NCBI GenBank assembly: GCA_034408895.1
Contig: JAWXCI010000005.1
Location: 98,988-162,987, forward strand
DNA length: 64,000 nucleotides
Reading direction: 5' to 3'
DNA from: UBA4660 sp034408895
GTDB lineage: Bacteria; Bacteroidota; Bacteroidia; Flavobacteriales_D; Sanyastnellaceae
Made by a program: the position numbers and the translations under genes. Of the stretch, positions 34,102-41,146 are shown in pieces (the stretch's first letter is position 1; the number at the start of each line of letters is the position of its first letter). Under the pieces are notes generated by a model that saw only the letters and a program-made list of their open reading frames with translations, made no database searches and was not told the DNA's origin.

Positions 34102-34156
34102 GGGTTTGAGTTTCGAGTTTCTGATTTCTTCAACCCGGAACACGAAACTCGAACCC
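34102..34156. repeat. Inverted repeat in the tRNA-Gly/tRNA-Thr spacer
   Basis: GGGTTTGAGTTTCG at 34102-34115 and CGAAACTCGAACCC at 34143-34156 form a 14-bp stem with one G-U pair. No T-tract follows on either side. It may be an RNA processing signal or a dispersed palindrome; the gap contains no gene. Confidence 0.6.
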
Positions 34157-34170
34157 CGCAACTTCTGATG

Positions 34171-34243
34171 AGCGGGAGACGAGGCTCGAACTCGCGACAT
34201 TTAGCTTGGAAGGCTAATGCTCTACCAACTGAGCTACTCCCGC
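34171..34243 (-). tRNA. tRNA-Gly (TCC)
   Basis: Acceptor GCGGGAG/CTCCCGC, D-arm GCTC/GAGC, anticodon loop CTTCCAA (anticodon TCC), T-arm ending in GTTCGAGCC, discriminator T. Part of the tRNA-tuf cluster. Confidence 0.96.
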
Positions 34244-34296
34244 GGTTTTTCCATTAAAAATTCCAACCCGGATATTCCAAATTGGAAAATTTTCAG

Positions 34297-34379
34297 TGGG
34301 GAGAACAGGATTCGAACCTGTGAAGGCGGATGCCAACAGATTTACAGTCTGTCCTCGTTAGCCACTTGAGTATCTCCCC
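34297..34379 (-). tRNA. tRNA-Tyr (GTA)
   Basis: Acceptor GGGGAGA/TCTCCCC, anticodon loop CTGTAAA (anticodon GTA), and a long variable arm of class II tRNAs, T-arm ACAGG-TTCGAAT-CCTGT, discriminator A. The length of 83 nt fits bacterial tRNA-Tyr. Confidence 0.96.
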
Positions 34380-34398
34380 AGGCTGGTCATTTCAATTG

Positions 34399-34472
34399 AG
34401 CCGGTGGAGGGATTCGAACCCCCGACCAGCTGATTACAAATCAGCTGCTCTGGCCAGCTGAGCTACACCGGC
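34399..34472 (-). tRNA. tRNA-Thr (TGT)
   Basis: Acceptor GCCGGTG/CACCGGC, D-arm GCTC/GAGC, anticodon stem CTGAT/ATCAG with loop TTGTA region giving anticodon TGT, T-arm CGGGG-TTCGAAT-CCCTC with minor mismatch, discriminator T. It is the first gene of the tRNA-tuf transcript; a TACATTTG element lies upstream at 34537-34544 on this strand. Confidence 0.95.
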
Positions 34473-34500
34473 AAAACCGCGTCTGTCAAAGAACTTTGTG

Positions 34501-34535
34501 AAAAAAAAACACCCCTGCGATTTTTTTGCAGGGGC
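34501..34535 (-). terminator. Intrinsic terminator of the hibernation-factor gene
   Basis: CCCCTGC and GCAGGGG form a 7-bp stem around a 9-base loop; on the minus strand a run of nine T follows. It separates the rpsU-recombinase-hibernation-factor transcript from the tRNA cluster. Confidence 0.85.
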
Positions 34536-34589
34536 GCAAATGTAGAAACATTCTCTATTTAAGCACTATTACAGAAAAATATTTTATAC

Positions 34590-34889
34590 TTAAGCCTGAT
34601 CTGATTTGGTTTTGTGCTTGCTGATTTGCCTGCGCACAGCCTCCACGGCATGTTCTGCTGCTTCCTCAAATGTGCTGCTTTGCTTTTTTGCAAATAGCTC
34701 GCGGCCAGGTACCGCAATCTTGACTTCAGCAATTTTATTTTCCTTGATGTCGGAACGGTCAAGACGCAGGAAAACATCACCGCGGAGTATCCTGTCATGG
34801 AAGGTTGCGAGTTTTTCTATTTTGTCTTCAATGAAACTGACCAACTTTTGATCTGCTACGAAATGGATGCTTTGAACTTGTACTTGCAT
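34590..34889 (-). CDS. hpf: Ribosome hibernation promotion factor (HPF/YfiA family)
   Basis: 99 residues. 'MQVQVQSIHFVADQKLVSFI' with 'DKIEKLATFHDRILRGDVFL' and the basic helix region 'EEAAEHAVEAVRRQISKHK' match the short HPF/RaiA fold, which binds the 30S decoding site in slow growth and inactivates ribosomes. The long-form C-terminal dimerisation domain is absent, so it is the short type. It lies 17 bases after the recombinase gene on the same strand. Confidence 0.88.
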   Translation of the reverse strand: MQVQVQSIHFVADQKLVSFIEDKIEKLATFHDRILRGDVFLRLDRSDIKENKIAEVKIAVPGRELFAKKQSSTFEEAAEHAVEAVRRQISKHKTKSDQA

Positions 34890-34906
34890 AAATTTATTTT
34901 TTTTAG

Positions 34907-35800
34907 TTAGACTGTATTTCTGGGGTGCATTTGATTATGGATGCGCTTCAATTTTTCTATTGAGTTGTGGGTGTAAATCTGGGTGGCTGCAAGGCTCGAA
35001 TGCCCAAGTATTTCTTTGATCACATTGAGATCAGCACCGTTGTTGAGCATGTGGGTGGCAAATGTGTGCCGCAGCACATGAGGACTTTTTTTCTTAATTG
35101 TTGTAATGGCCGAAAGGTACTTTCTTACTGTGCTGTAAAGGACATTTTCTTTTATTTTTTTTCCGTCCTGGTCTACCAGAAGATATGCGCTCTCTTCGGT
35201 GACTTTTGCAGAACGCAAATGAATGTATCGGGAAATTCTTTCTATCATTTGCCGGGTTACGGGCACCAGTCGCGTTTTGTTTCTTTTGCCGGTAACTTTT
35301 ACCTGGTCCGCGAAAAAATCCACATCTGCATCCTTCATGTTTAGCATTTCTGCCCGCCTCATGCCTGTTTCATAAAATAGCGATAGAATCAGGTGGTCTC
35401 TTGCTTCAACAAAATCTGTTGTCACAGATTGGTCCATCTGTTCATAGAGGCGGAGAATGTTTTTCTCTTCAACAAATTGGGGAAGCCGTTTGGGTATTTT
35501 CGGTTTGGAAAGTCCTTTGGCAGGGTTTGCTTTCACAATTCCTTCGCGCTGAAGAAACCGGAAACAGGAGCGAAGCGCGGACAGCCTTCTGTGAATGGTA
35601 GCCACTTCGTAATGCTGGCTCATCATCTCTACAAGCCAGGAGCGCACCAACGGCTGCGTAACTTCATTAAGGCTGGTTACGGAAAATTGCGCATCACAAA
35701 ATTCGGAGAATTGAGCAAGGTCGCCCGTGTAGGCTAGAAGAGTGTGTGGCGAACAACGTTTTTCCGTTGAAAGATAGGTGTAGAAGTTTTCGAAATTCAC
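34907..35800 (-). CDS. Tyrosine recombinase, XerC/XerD type
   Basis: 297 residues, starting at GTG. The N-terminal SAM-like DNA-clamping domain ('FYTYLSTEKRCSPHTLLAY') precedes the catalytic domain. The catalytic residues are all present: Arg in 'GMRRAEML', Lys in 'VTGKRNKTR', His and Arg in 'HVLRHTFATHML', His in 'LGHSSLAATQIYTH' and the Tyr of 'QIYTH'. The length is that of a Xer protein resolving chromosome dimers at dif rather than of a phage integrase. No att or dif site was recognised nearby. Its place between rpsU and the hibernation factor suggests a housekeeping gene. Confidence 0.9.
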   Translation of the reverse strand: MNFENFYTYLSTEKRCSPHTLLAYTGDLAQFSEFCDAQFSVTSLNEVTQPLVRSWLVEMMSQHYEVATIHRRLSALRSCFRFLQREGIVKANPAKGLSKPKIPKRLPQFVEEKNILRLYEQMDQSVTTDFVEARDHLILSLFYETGMRRAEMLNMKDADVDFFADQVKVTGKRNKTRLVPVTRQMIERISRYIHLRSAKVTEESAYLLVDQDGKKIKENVLYSTVRKYLSAITTIKKKSPHVLRHTFATHMLNNGADLNVIKEILGHSSLAATQIYTHNSIEKLKRIHNQMHPRNTV

Positions 35801-35805
35801 GATAA

Positions 35806-35846
35806 CAAAAAGGGTGAAACACCGGTTCTCAACGGAGCTTCACCCA
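35806..35846 (-). terminator. Terminator after rpsU
   Basis: GGGTGAA and TTCACCC enclose a 20-base loop that can itself pair in part; on the minus strand CTTTTTGTTA follows. Some readthrough into the recombinase gene is likely since no other promoter is evident. Confidence 0.75.
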
Positions 35847-35869
35847 TACATATTGTGAACAGCTAATTG

Positions 35870-36061
35870 TTATTCCTGCTCTTGCTTCAGCTTGGCTACA
35901 AACACAGCGTGCTTGATTTCCTCGCGCCTGCGAATACTTGGTTTAATAAAAGCCTGACGGTTTCGAAGTTGTTTCACCACGCCTGTCTTTTCGAATTTTT
36001 TCTTGAACTTCTTCAAGGCGCGGTCTATGTTTTCGCCATCTTTTACCGGAATAATGAGCAT
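35870..36061 (-). CDS. rpsU: 30S ribosomal protein S21 (bS21)
   Basis: 63 residues. 'MLIIPVKDGENIDRALKKFK' followed by 'KKFEKTGVVKQLRNRQAF' and 'SIRRREEIKHA' is a complete bS21. The ATG is fixed by homology; the frame runs on upstream without S21 sequence and across the promoter. The protein sits near the 3' end of 16S rRNA and affects initiation, of particular interest in a phylum that rarely uses Shine-Dalgarno sites. Confidence 0.96.
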   Translation of the reverse strand: MLIIPVKDGENIDRALKKFKKKFEKTGVVKQLRNRQAFIKPSIRRREEIKHAVFVAKLKQEQE

Positions 36062-36086
36062 GTTTGTTTTTTTAAAATTTGGGCGG

Positions 36087-36117
36087 CAAAAGTAGAAGGC
36101 TTTTCCATCTGCACAAA
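36087..36117 (-). promoter_or_regulatory. Perfect Bacteroidota-type promoter of rpsU
   Basis: Read on the minus strand, TTTG (36117-36114), a 19-base spacer and TACTTTTG (36094-36087) match the TTTG-N19-TAnnTTTG consensus at every fixed position. The predicted start, near 36080, gives a leader of about 20 bases. The -33 element abuts the stop codon of the acyl-CoA dehydrogenase gene upstream. Confidence 0.8.
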
Positions 36118-37260
36118 TCAATCTTTCAAAATCTCGCGCGAGATGACAAGTTTCTGTATCTCCGAAGTGCCTTCGCCTATGGTGCAGAGTTTGGAATCAC
36201 GGTAAAATTTCTCGGCAGGAAAATCCTTCGTGTACCCATAACCACCGAAAATCTGGACCGCCTCTGTTGCAGCCCTCACGCAAACTTCTGATGCGTAATA
36301 TTTGGCCATAGCAGATTCCCGTGTAACCGGTTGCTTGTCATTCTTAAGCCAGGCCGCCTGGTAAAGTAACGCTTCGGCTGCCTCGATTTCAGTGGCCATA
36401 TCGGCAAGTTTAAAAGCAATGGCCTGGAATTGCGATATGGGTTTGCCAAACTGTAGTCGTTCTTTTGAGTATTTAATGGAACATTCCAATGCTCCTTTTG
36501 CAATTCCAAGCGCTAATGCTCCAATTGAAATTCTTCCACCGTCCAGCACCTTCATTGACTGGATAAAACCCTCGCCCCATTTGCCCAACAAATTTTCTTT
36601 CGGGATGCGGCAATTATCAAAAAACAAGCAAGCTGTTTCGCTTGCGCGCATTCCAAGCTTGTTTTCTTTTTTGCCCCCACTAAATCCCGGTGTTCCTTTC
36701 TCTATTACAAATGCGGACATGCCGCGGTTATCACCCTTTTCTCCGGTGCGAACAATCACCACTGCAACATCACCGCTAATTGCATGCGTGATAAAATTTT
36801 TAGAGCCATTGAGCACAAAAAAATCTCCGTCAACCACTGCGGTGGTCATCATGCCGCCTGCATCGGAACCTGTTCCTGTTTCAGTCAAACCCCACGCACC
36901 TATCCATTCACCCGTGGCCAGTTTGGGCAGGTACTTCTTTTTCTGTTCTTCCGAACCGAATTCATAAATGTGATTGGTGCAAAGAGAATTGTGCGCTGCA
37001 ACTGAAAGCCCGATGGAACCGCAGACTTTCGAAATTTCTTCAATCACAGTTATATACTCGAAATAGGTGAGGCCACTTCCACCGTACTCCTGCGGAATGA
37101 GCACTCCCATCAAACCCAGTTCACCCAATTTTTTGAAAAGCGGAACTGGAAATTCCTGAGATTCATCCCACACCATCAAGTTTGGACGTATTTCTTTTTC
37201 GGCAAAGTCGCGCACCATTTGCGCAATCATTTTTTGGTTTTCAGTCTTCTCGAAATTCAT
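36118..37260 (-). CDS. Acyl-CoA dehydrogenase
   Basis: 380 residues, a homotetrameric-type FAD enzyme that makes the alpha,beta-double bond in acyl-CoA. 'WGLTETGTGSDAGGM' and 'NGSKNFITHA' contact FAD and substrate; 'LQFGKPISQFQAIAFKLADM' and 'QIFGGYGYTKDFPAEKFYRD' are signatures, and the catalytic Glu lies in 'LCTIGEGTSEIQ', the short/medium-chain position. Probably butyryl- or branched-chain-acyl-CoA; chain length is not certain. It has no electron-transfer flavoprotein genes nearby. Confidence 0.92.
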   Translation of the reverse strand: MNFEKTENQKMIAQMVRDFAEKEIRPNLMVWDESQEFPVPLFKKLGELGLMGVLIPQEYGGSGLTYFEYITVIEEISKVCGSIGLSVAAHNSLCTNHIYEFGSEEQKKKYLPKLATGEWIGAWGLTETGTGSDAGGMMTTAVVDGDFFVLNGSKNFITHAISGDVAVVIVRTGEKGDNRGMSAFVIEKGTPGFSGGKKENKLGMRASETACLFFDNCRIPKENLLGKWGEGFIQSMKVLDGGRISIGALALGIAKGALECSIKYSKERLQFGKPISQFQAIAFKLADMATEIEAAEALLYQAAWLKNDKQPVTRESAMAKYYASEVCVRAATEAVQIFGGYGYTKDFPAEKFYRDSKLCTIGEGTSEIQKLVISREILKD

Positions 37261-37270
37261 AATTGAAGGG

Positions 37271-37299
37271 TCTCACGCGGAGGCGCAAAGGCGCAAAGA
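37271..37299. repeat. Short CGC-AAAG tandem motif
   Basis: TCTCACGCGGAGGCGCAAAG followed by GCGCAAAGA contains tandem GGCGCAAA units in the gap between apt and the acyl-CoA dehydrogenase. A related motif, CCACAAAGGCGTGAAGACAC, occurs near 45527. From memory, similar short motifs recur between genes in Bacteroidota genomes. Confidence 0.5.
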
Positions 37300-37354
37300 T
37301 TTTCTGCTCAAAAAACAAAACAACCGCAGTTTCTATTTAAGTATGTAAAATTTT

Positions 37355-37885
37355 TTAATAGGCTGCGAATGTAGAAACCGGTGAGCGGAATTTTTCCAAT
37401 GCCCTTCTTCCGTTGAGAAAACTTAATTCGACAAGGAAGCTGAAAGCCACCACATCTGCGCCTACCATCTGTACTAATTGCGCGGCTGCCGATGCAGTGC
37501 CTCCTGTCGCCAACAAATCATCATGAATCAAGACACGCTGATTTTTTTGTAGTGCGTCCTTATGCATTTCAATCGTAGCATTTCCATATTCTAATTGGTA
37601 GTTGACAGAAAATGTATCCCGCGGAAGTTTTCCTTTTTTACGAATAAGAATGAAAGGAATATTGAGTTGCAGTGCCAGAGGCATTCCCAACAGAAAGCCC
37701 CGGCTTTCCAAACCAATTACTGCTTCGATGTTCATTGAACGATATTGACTATGCAATTCCATCAACACTTCGTTACACAGTTTGGGATTAGAAAAAAGTG
37801 TTGTGATGTCTTTGTATGAAATTCCGGGTTTTGGGAAATTAGCTACTTCGGTGATGGATTGCTTAATGCGTTGTTCGAGGGTCAT
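37355..37885 (-). CDS. apt: Adenine phosphoribosyltransferase
   Basis: 176 residues. It converts adenine and PRPP to AMP in purine salvage. 'NFPKPGISYKDITTLFSNP', 'GLESRGFLLGMPLA', 'RKKGKLPRDT' (flexible hood) and the PRPP loop 'VLIHDDLLATGGTASAA' are all present. The ATG overlaps the stop of the upstream membrane-protein gene (ATGA), so the two are translationally coupled. Confidence 0.97.
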   Translation of the reverse strand: MTLEQRIKQSITEVANFPKPGISYKDITTLFSNPKLCNEVLMELHSQYRSMNIEAVIGLESRGFLLGMPLALQLNIPFILIRKKGKLPRDTFSVNYQLEYGNATIEMHKDALQKNQRVLIHDDLLATGGTASAAAQLVQMVGADVVAFSFLVELSFLNGRRALEKFRSPVSTFAAY

Positions 37886-38319
37886 AAGGGTTGATCGAGT
37901 ATGTCAGCAATTTTTTTGGACTTGGGGTTTGAATCAAGCAGCACTTTCCAAAATGCCCAGGCTACTCCGATCTCTACTGCAATTTCGTAACAAGTGGTGA
38001 TTGACCATAGGTCTTCACCCACATAGTCAATTGACACATGAAATGTTACCACAACAAATAACAGGGACAGAAATGAGCAAATCAGAAAGTTCGTTCGTGT
38101 TTTGAATGAGAATTCTTCAAGCCACAACAGAACAAGAAAAATGAGAATAAAAGCCGGAAGACCAAACAAGCCTGAAATTAAGATTGCAACAAAGCAGGCA
38201 GTCATAAATAGTCCATCAGCATTAGATAGTTGCCCGAAGAAAACAAGTGAAATCAATGACCCAAAGAACACACAGGCTATCCATATTTTCAAACTCGCTA
38301 AAAAAATTCTCTCTGGCAT
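37882..38319 (-). CDS. Small integral membrane protein of unknown function
   Basis: 145 residues with about four hydrophobic helices ('FLASLKIWIACVFFGSLI', 'LFMTACFVAILISGLFGL', 'PAFILIFLVLLWLEE', 'FLICSFLSLLFVVVTF') and a short charged C-terminus. The ATG chosen starts just after the HhH-protein stop; earlier in-frame starts overlap that gene. It is coupled to apt by a 4-base overlap. No family recognised. Confidence 0.65.
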   Translation of the reverse strand: MPERIFLASLKIWIACVFFGSLISLVFFGQLSNADGLFMTACFVAILISGLFGLPAFILIFLVLLWLEEFSFKTRTNFLICSFLSLLFVVVTFHVSIDYVGEDLWSITTCYEIAVEIGVAWAFWKVLLDSNPKSKKIADILDQPL

Positions 38320-38320
38320 T

Positions 38321-39250
38321 TCAATCAATGGCCAGATAAGGTTGAACTTTCCTGAACGTCTCGTCATCCACCACCACAACCTTTTTCAAACCATCAATGG
38401 AAAGAAACAATCCGTGATTCTCCCGATAAGCTATAATAGTTTTTGCTTGAGAATTGCTGATGTACGGATGCGCATTCAGCTCATCGAAAGTCGCGGTGTT
38501 GATGTTCAGTTTCCGCAACGGATAATTTCCAAGAAGGATGTTTGGACGAATGCTGTCCAGCGTTTCCGGCTTCATGTTGTACACCTCGTTCAATTGTTCG
38601 ATGCTGTGAAATCCGCCCAGGTCATCCCGAAACTTGACAATGCTCTTTGCGAAATAGGGACCAATACCACGAAGTTTTTTCAAGTCGCTTGTATCAGCAA
38701 GATTCAGGTCAATGAGGAGTGAAGTTTTGTTTTTACTCCAGTCGGTTTTCGGAAAATCACTCTGTGCGAAATCATTTCTTCTCTCGTAAGAAACGGAATC
38801 AGGAAGATCAATGAACGGAAATAGCTCCTCATATTTCTGTGCGCTGACTACGAACATCTTTTTCAAATCACTCTTCACCCTGAAGGTTCCTCCTTTCGAA
38901 CGATACTTGTCAATGGCGGCAACTTGTTTTTCAGAAAAACCCAGATCCATCCATTGTTCTGTGGAAATTAGATTGGGGTTGAATAAAAAAAGTTTTGCTG
39001 CCTTGAAATTTCCGGTAGCAAATTCAGCACTACTGAAATGGGGTGTAGAGGAGGAATCATTTTTAATTGAAGCCATCCACGAATCAATTTCCTTTTGTTT
39101 GACGCTGAGGTCAACCTGTTCACGTTTGAATAAAAAAGGGAACGAAAATTTTGCAGCCAAAACCAGCAACATCAGCCAGGCCAAAACGGTTAGCCCCCTT
39201 CGTTGCTCACCATTGAAATAAAACCAGTCCTTGATTTTTTCCTTCCACAT
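38321..39250 (-). CDS. Membrane-anchored protein with three helix-hairpin-helix repeats (ComEA-like)
   Basis: 309 residues. One N-terminal helix ('GLTVLAWLMLLVLAAKFSFP') puts the rest in the periplasm. Three HhH units follow: 'WMDLGFSEKQVAAIDKYRSK', 'LKKLRGIGPYFAKSIVKFRD' and 'LNAHPYISNSQAKTIIAYRE'. HhH repeats bind DNA backbone without sequence preference; ComEA uses one for DNA uptake. Tandem repeats of this size are common in Bacteroidota. A DNA-uptake role is inferred; no other competence gene is in the window. Confidence 0.8.
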   Translation of the reverse strand: MWKEKIKDWFYFNGEQRRGLTVLAWLMLLVLAAKFSFPFLFKREQVDLSVKQKEIDSWMASIKNDSSSTPHFSSAEFATGNFKAAKLFLFNPNLISTEQWMDLGFSEKQVAAIDKYRSKGGTFRVKSDLKKMFVVSAQKYEELFPFIDLPDSVSYERRNDFAQSDFPKTDWSKNKTSLLIDLNLADTSDLKKLRGIGPYFAKSIVKFRDDLGGFHSIEQLNEVYNMKPETLDSIRPNILLGNYPLRKLNINTATFDELNAHPYISNSQAKTIIAYRENHGLFLSIDGLKKVVVVDDETFRKVQPYLAID

Positions 39251-39378
39251 GAACTATTCGCAAGCGACAAATATCATTGAAGGTCGCCAGTAGCATCTTT
39301 TGCACAACGAACACTACAAATAATTCTTTCCCAGGCCGGCACTGCATTCCGCTCATCTTTGCACGCTTTTTTACAAAA

Positions 39379-40686
39379 ATGAGTTTTACAGTAGTCATAG
39401 TAGGAAGACCGAATGTGGGCAAATCCACTCTCTTCAATAAGTTGATAGGGCGCGATGAAGCCATAGTGGAACCTACAGCCGGTGTAACACGCGACCGCAA
39501 ATACGGCATTTCCGAATGGGGAACAAAAAGTTTTATTGTAATTGATACTGGTGGATTGCGTGAAGATGCTGACGACCGCTTTGAGCAGGACATCAACTCG
39601 CAGGTGGCATTGGCTATTGAAGAGGCTTCTTTGGTAATTTTTTTGGTGGATGGAAAAGAAGGCCTTACCGATGCAGATCGTGATATAGCACCCAGGTTGA
39701 GGAAAGTGAAGAAGGAAATTATCTTCTGCTGCAACAAAGTGGACACTGCGGACAAAGAACACTTTGTGAATGAATTTTACGAATTGGGAATGGGCGAAAA
39801 GATTTACGCCATTAGTGCCAACAACGGTTATGGCACAGGCGATTTGCTCGATGACATCGCAAAAAAAATTCCGGATGAAAGTCTTGAAGATGAAACAGGT
39901 CTCACACGTATTGCGATAGTGGGAAAACCCAACGTTGGAAAAAGTTCGCTCATCAATGCGCTCACAGGTAAAGACCGCACCATAGTTTCCGAAGTATCTG
40001 GCACCACCCGCGATTCCATTGATACCGTGTTCACCGCTTTTGGCAAGGCATTAATACTGGTGGACACTGCGGGCATCCGCAAACGAAAACAAATAGACAA
40101 CGACATTGAATTTTTTTCCACCATACGCAGCATCAAGGCCATCCGCCAAAGCGATGTATGCCTTTTGCTGATTGATGCCACTGAAGGCATTACCAAACAA
40201 GACCTCAACATCTTTTGGGAAATAGCAGAGGCCAATCGAGGGGTGGTGGTGCTAATTAATAAGTGGGACCTGGTAGAGAAGGACCACAAATCGGCACAGC
40301 AATATGCGGAAGAAATCAAGGATGAGCTTGCCCCGTTCAGCGATGTACCCATCTACTTCACCTCCGCGGTTTCCAAGCAAAGGATTTTGAAAGCGCTGGA
40401 GAGGGCGCTGTTGGTGGCTGAAAATCGCAAGAAAAAAATCCCCACTTCGAAACTCAACGATGTAATGCTTCCCATCATTAAAAAACATCCGCCACCGGTT
40501 TACAAGAGCAAGGAAGTGAGCATCAAATTCGTTACACAACTTCCAACCAAGTCGCCCGCCATAGCTTTTTTCTGCAACCTTCCACAATACGTGAAGGAAC
40601 CCTATCAGCGCTTTCTTGAAAACAAGTTGAGAGAACATTTCGATTTCAGTGGAATTCCGGTAAGGCTTTATTTCAGGCAGAAATAA
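39379..40686 (+). CDS. der: Ribosome biogenesis GTPase Der (EngA)
   Basis: 435 residues from the ATG before 'FTVVIVGRPNVGKSTLFNKL'; upstream in-frame codons are not Der-like. Two consecutive GTPase domains: the first with 'GRPNVGKS', 'DTGG' and 'NKVD', the second with 'GKPNVGKSSLINALTG', 'DTAGIRKRKQ' and 'NKWDLV'. A C-terminal KH-like domain ends 'FDFSGIPVRLYFRQK'. It acts in 50S subunit maturation. Divergent from the HhH gene. Confidence 0.97.
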   Translation: MSFTVVIVGRPNVGKSTLFNKLIGRDEAIVEPTAGVTRDRKYGISEWGTKSFIVIDTGGLREDADDRFEQDINSQVALAIEEASLVIFLVDGKEGLTDADRDIAPRLRKVKKEIIFCCNKVDTADKEHFVNEFYELGMGEKIYAISANNGYGTGDLLDDIAKKIPDESLEDETGLTRIAIVGKPNVGKSSLINALTGKDRTIVSEVSGTTRDSIDTVFTAFGKALILVDTAGIRKRKQIDNDIEFFSTIRSIKAIRQSDVCLLLIDATEGITKQDLNIFWEIAEANRGVVVLINKWDLVEKDHKSAQQYAEEIKDELAPFSDVPIYFTSAVSKQRILKALERALLVAENRKKKIPTSKLNDVMLPIIKKHPPPVYKSKEVSIKFVTQLPTKSPAIAFFCNLPQYVKEPYQRFLENKLREHFDFSGIPVRLYFRQK

Positions 40687-40747
40687 AGGGAAGGGGCAAA
40701 AAGCAAAGGGCAGGGTTGAATTGTCGGTTAATACCCTGAAAAAGGTA

Positions 40748-40778
40748 TTTGGAAAAGCGCAGAGAGACTTTTCATTTG
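40748..40778 (+). promoter_or_regulatory. Promoter of the feoAB operon
   Basis: TTTG at 40748-40751, exactly 19 bases, then TTCATTTG at 40771-40778, which differs from TAnnTTTG at one fixed base. The start would fall near 40785, 15 bases before the feoA ATG. No clear Fur-box palindrome was found by eye. Confidence 0.65.
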
Positions 40779-40799
40779 TGCCCTTAACAAGATCCTGCT

Positions 40800-41036
40800 A
40801 TGAGCAACCACACACAACTACTTGCCACATTCAATCCCGGAGAAGCCGGAGTGGTGAGCGATATTGCCGCCAATGCACTTACTCCAAAAATTACAGAGAT
40901 GGGTCTTTTTGCAGGAAAAAATATACGTGTGCTTTTCCGCGCTCCCTTCGGTGGACCTATGGCTGTTGATGTGGAGGGCTATGTTCTTTCGCTGCGGCAG
41001 GATGAAGCACAATTGGTGTCTGTAATACCGAATTGA
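40800..41036 (+). CDS. feoA: Ferrous iron transport protein A
   Basis: 78 residues with the SH3-like FeoA fold: 'FNPGEAGVVSDIAANA', 'KITEMGLFAGKNIRVLFRAP' and 'GPMAVDVEGYVLSLRQDEAQ'. It is a small cytoplasmic partner that assists FeoB. It is the first gene of the feo operon, 110 bases before feoB. Confidence 0.9.
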   Translation: MSNHTQLLATFNPGEAGVVSDIAANALTPKITEMGLFAGKNIRVLFRAPFGGPMAVDVEGYVLSLRQDEAQLVSVIPN

Positions 41037-41146
41037 TTTTTTCTGGCAGTTTAAGTGCGAGCCTCTACCCGCAACAACTATTGAGTGTCTGAGGCGCGCA
41101 TAGCGGTAACTTCTGTATTTCAAAAAAGCCCACCCTAAGAAATAGA

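Noticed and set aside
34907..35800. The tyrosine recombinase as the integrase of a genomic island next to the tRNA cluster
   Set aside because: It has the size and motifs of Xer proteins, sits between rpsU and the hibernation factor, and no direct repeat of a tRNA end or cargo genes are present.
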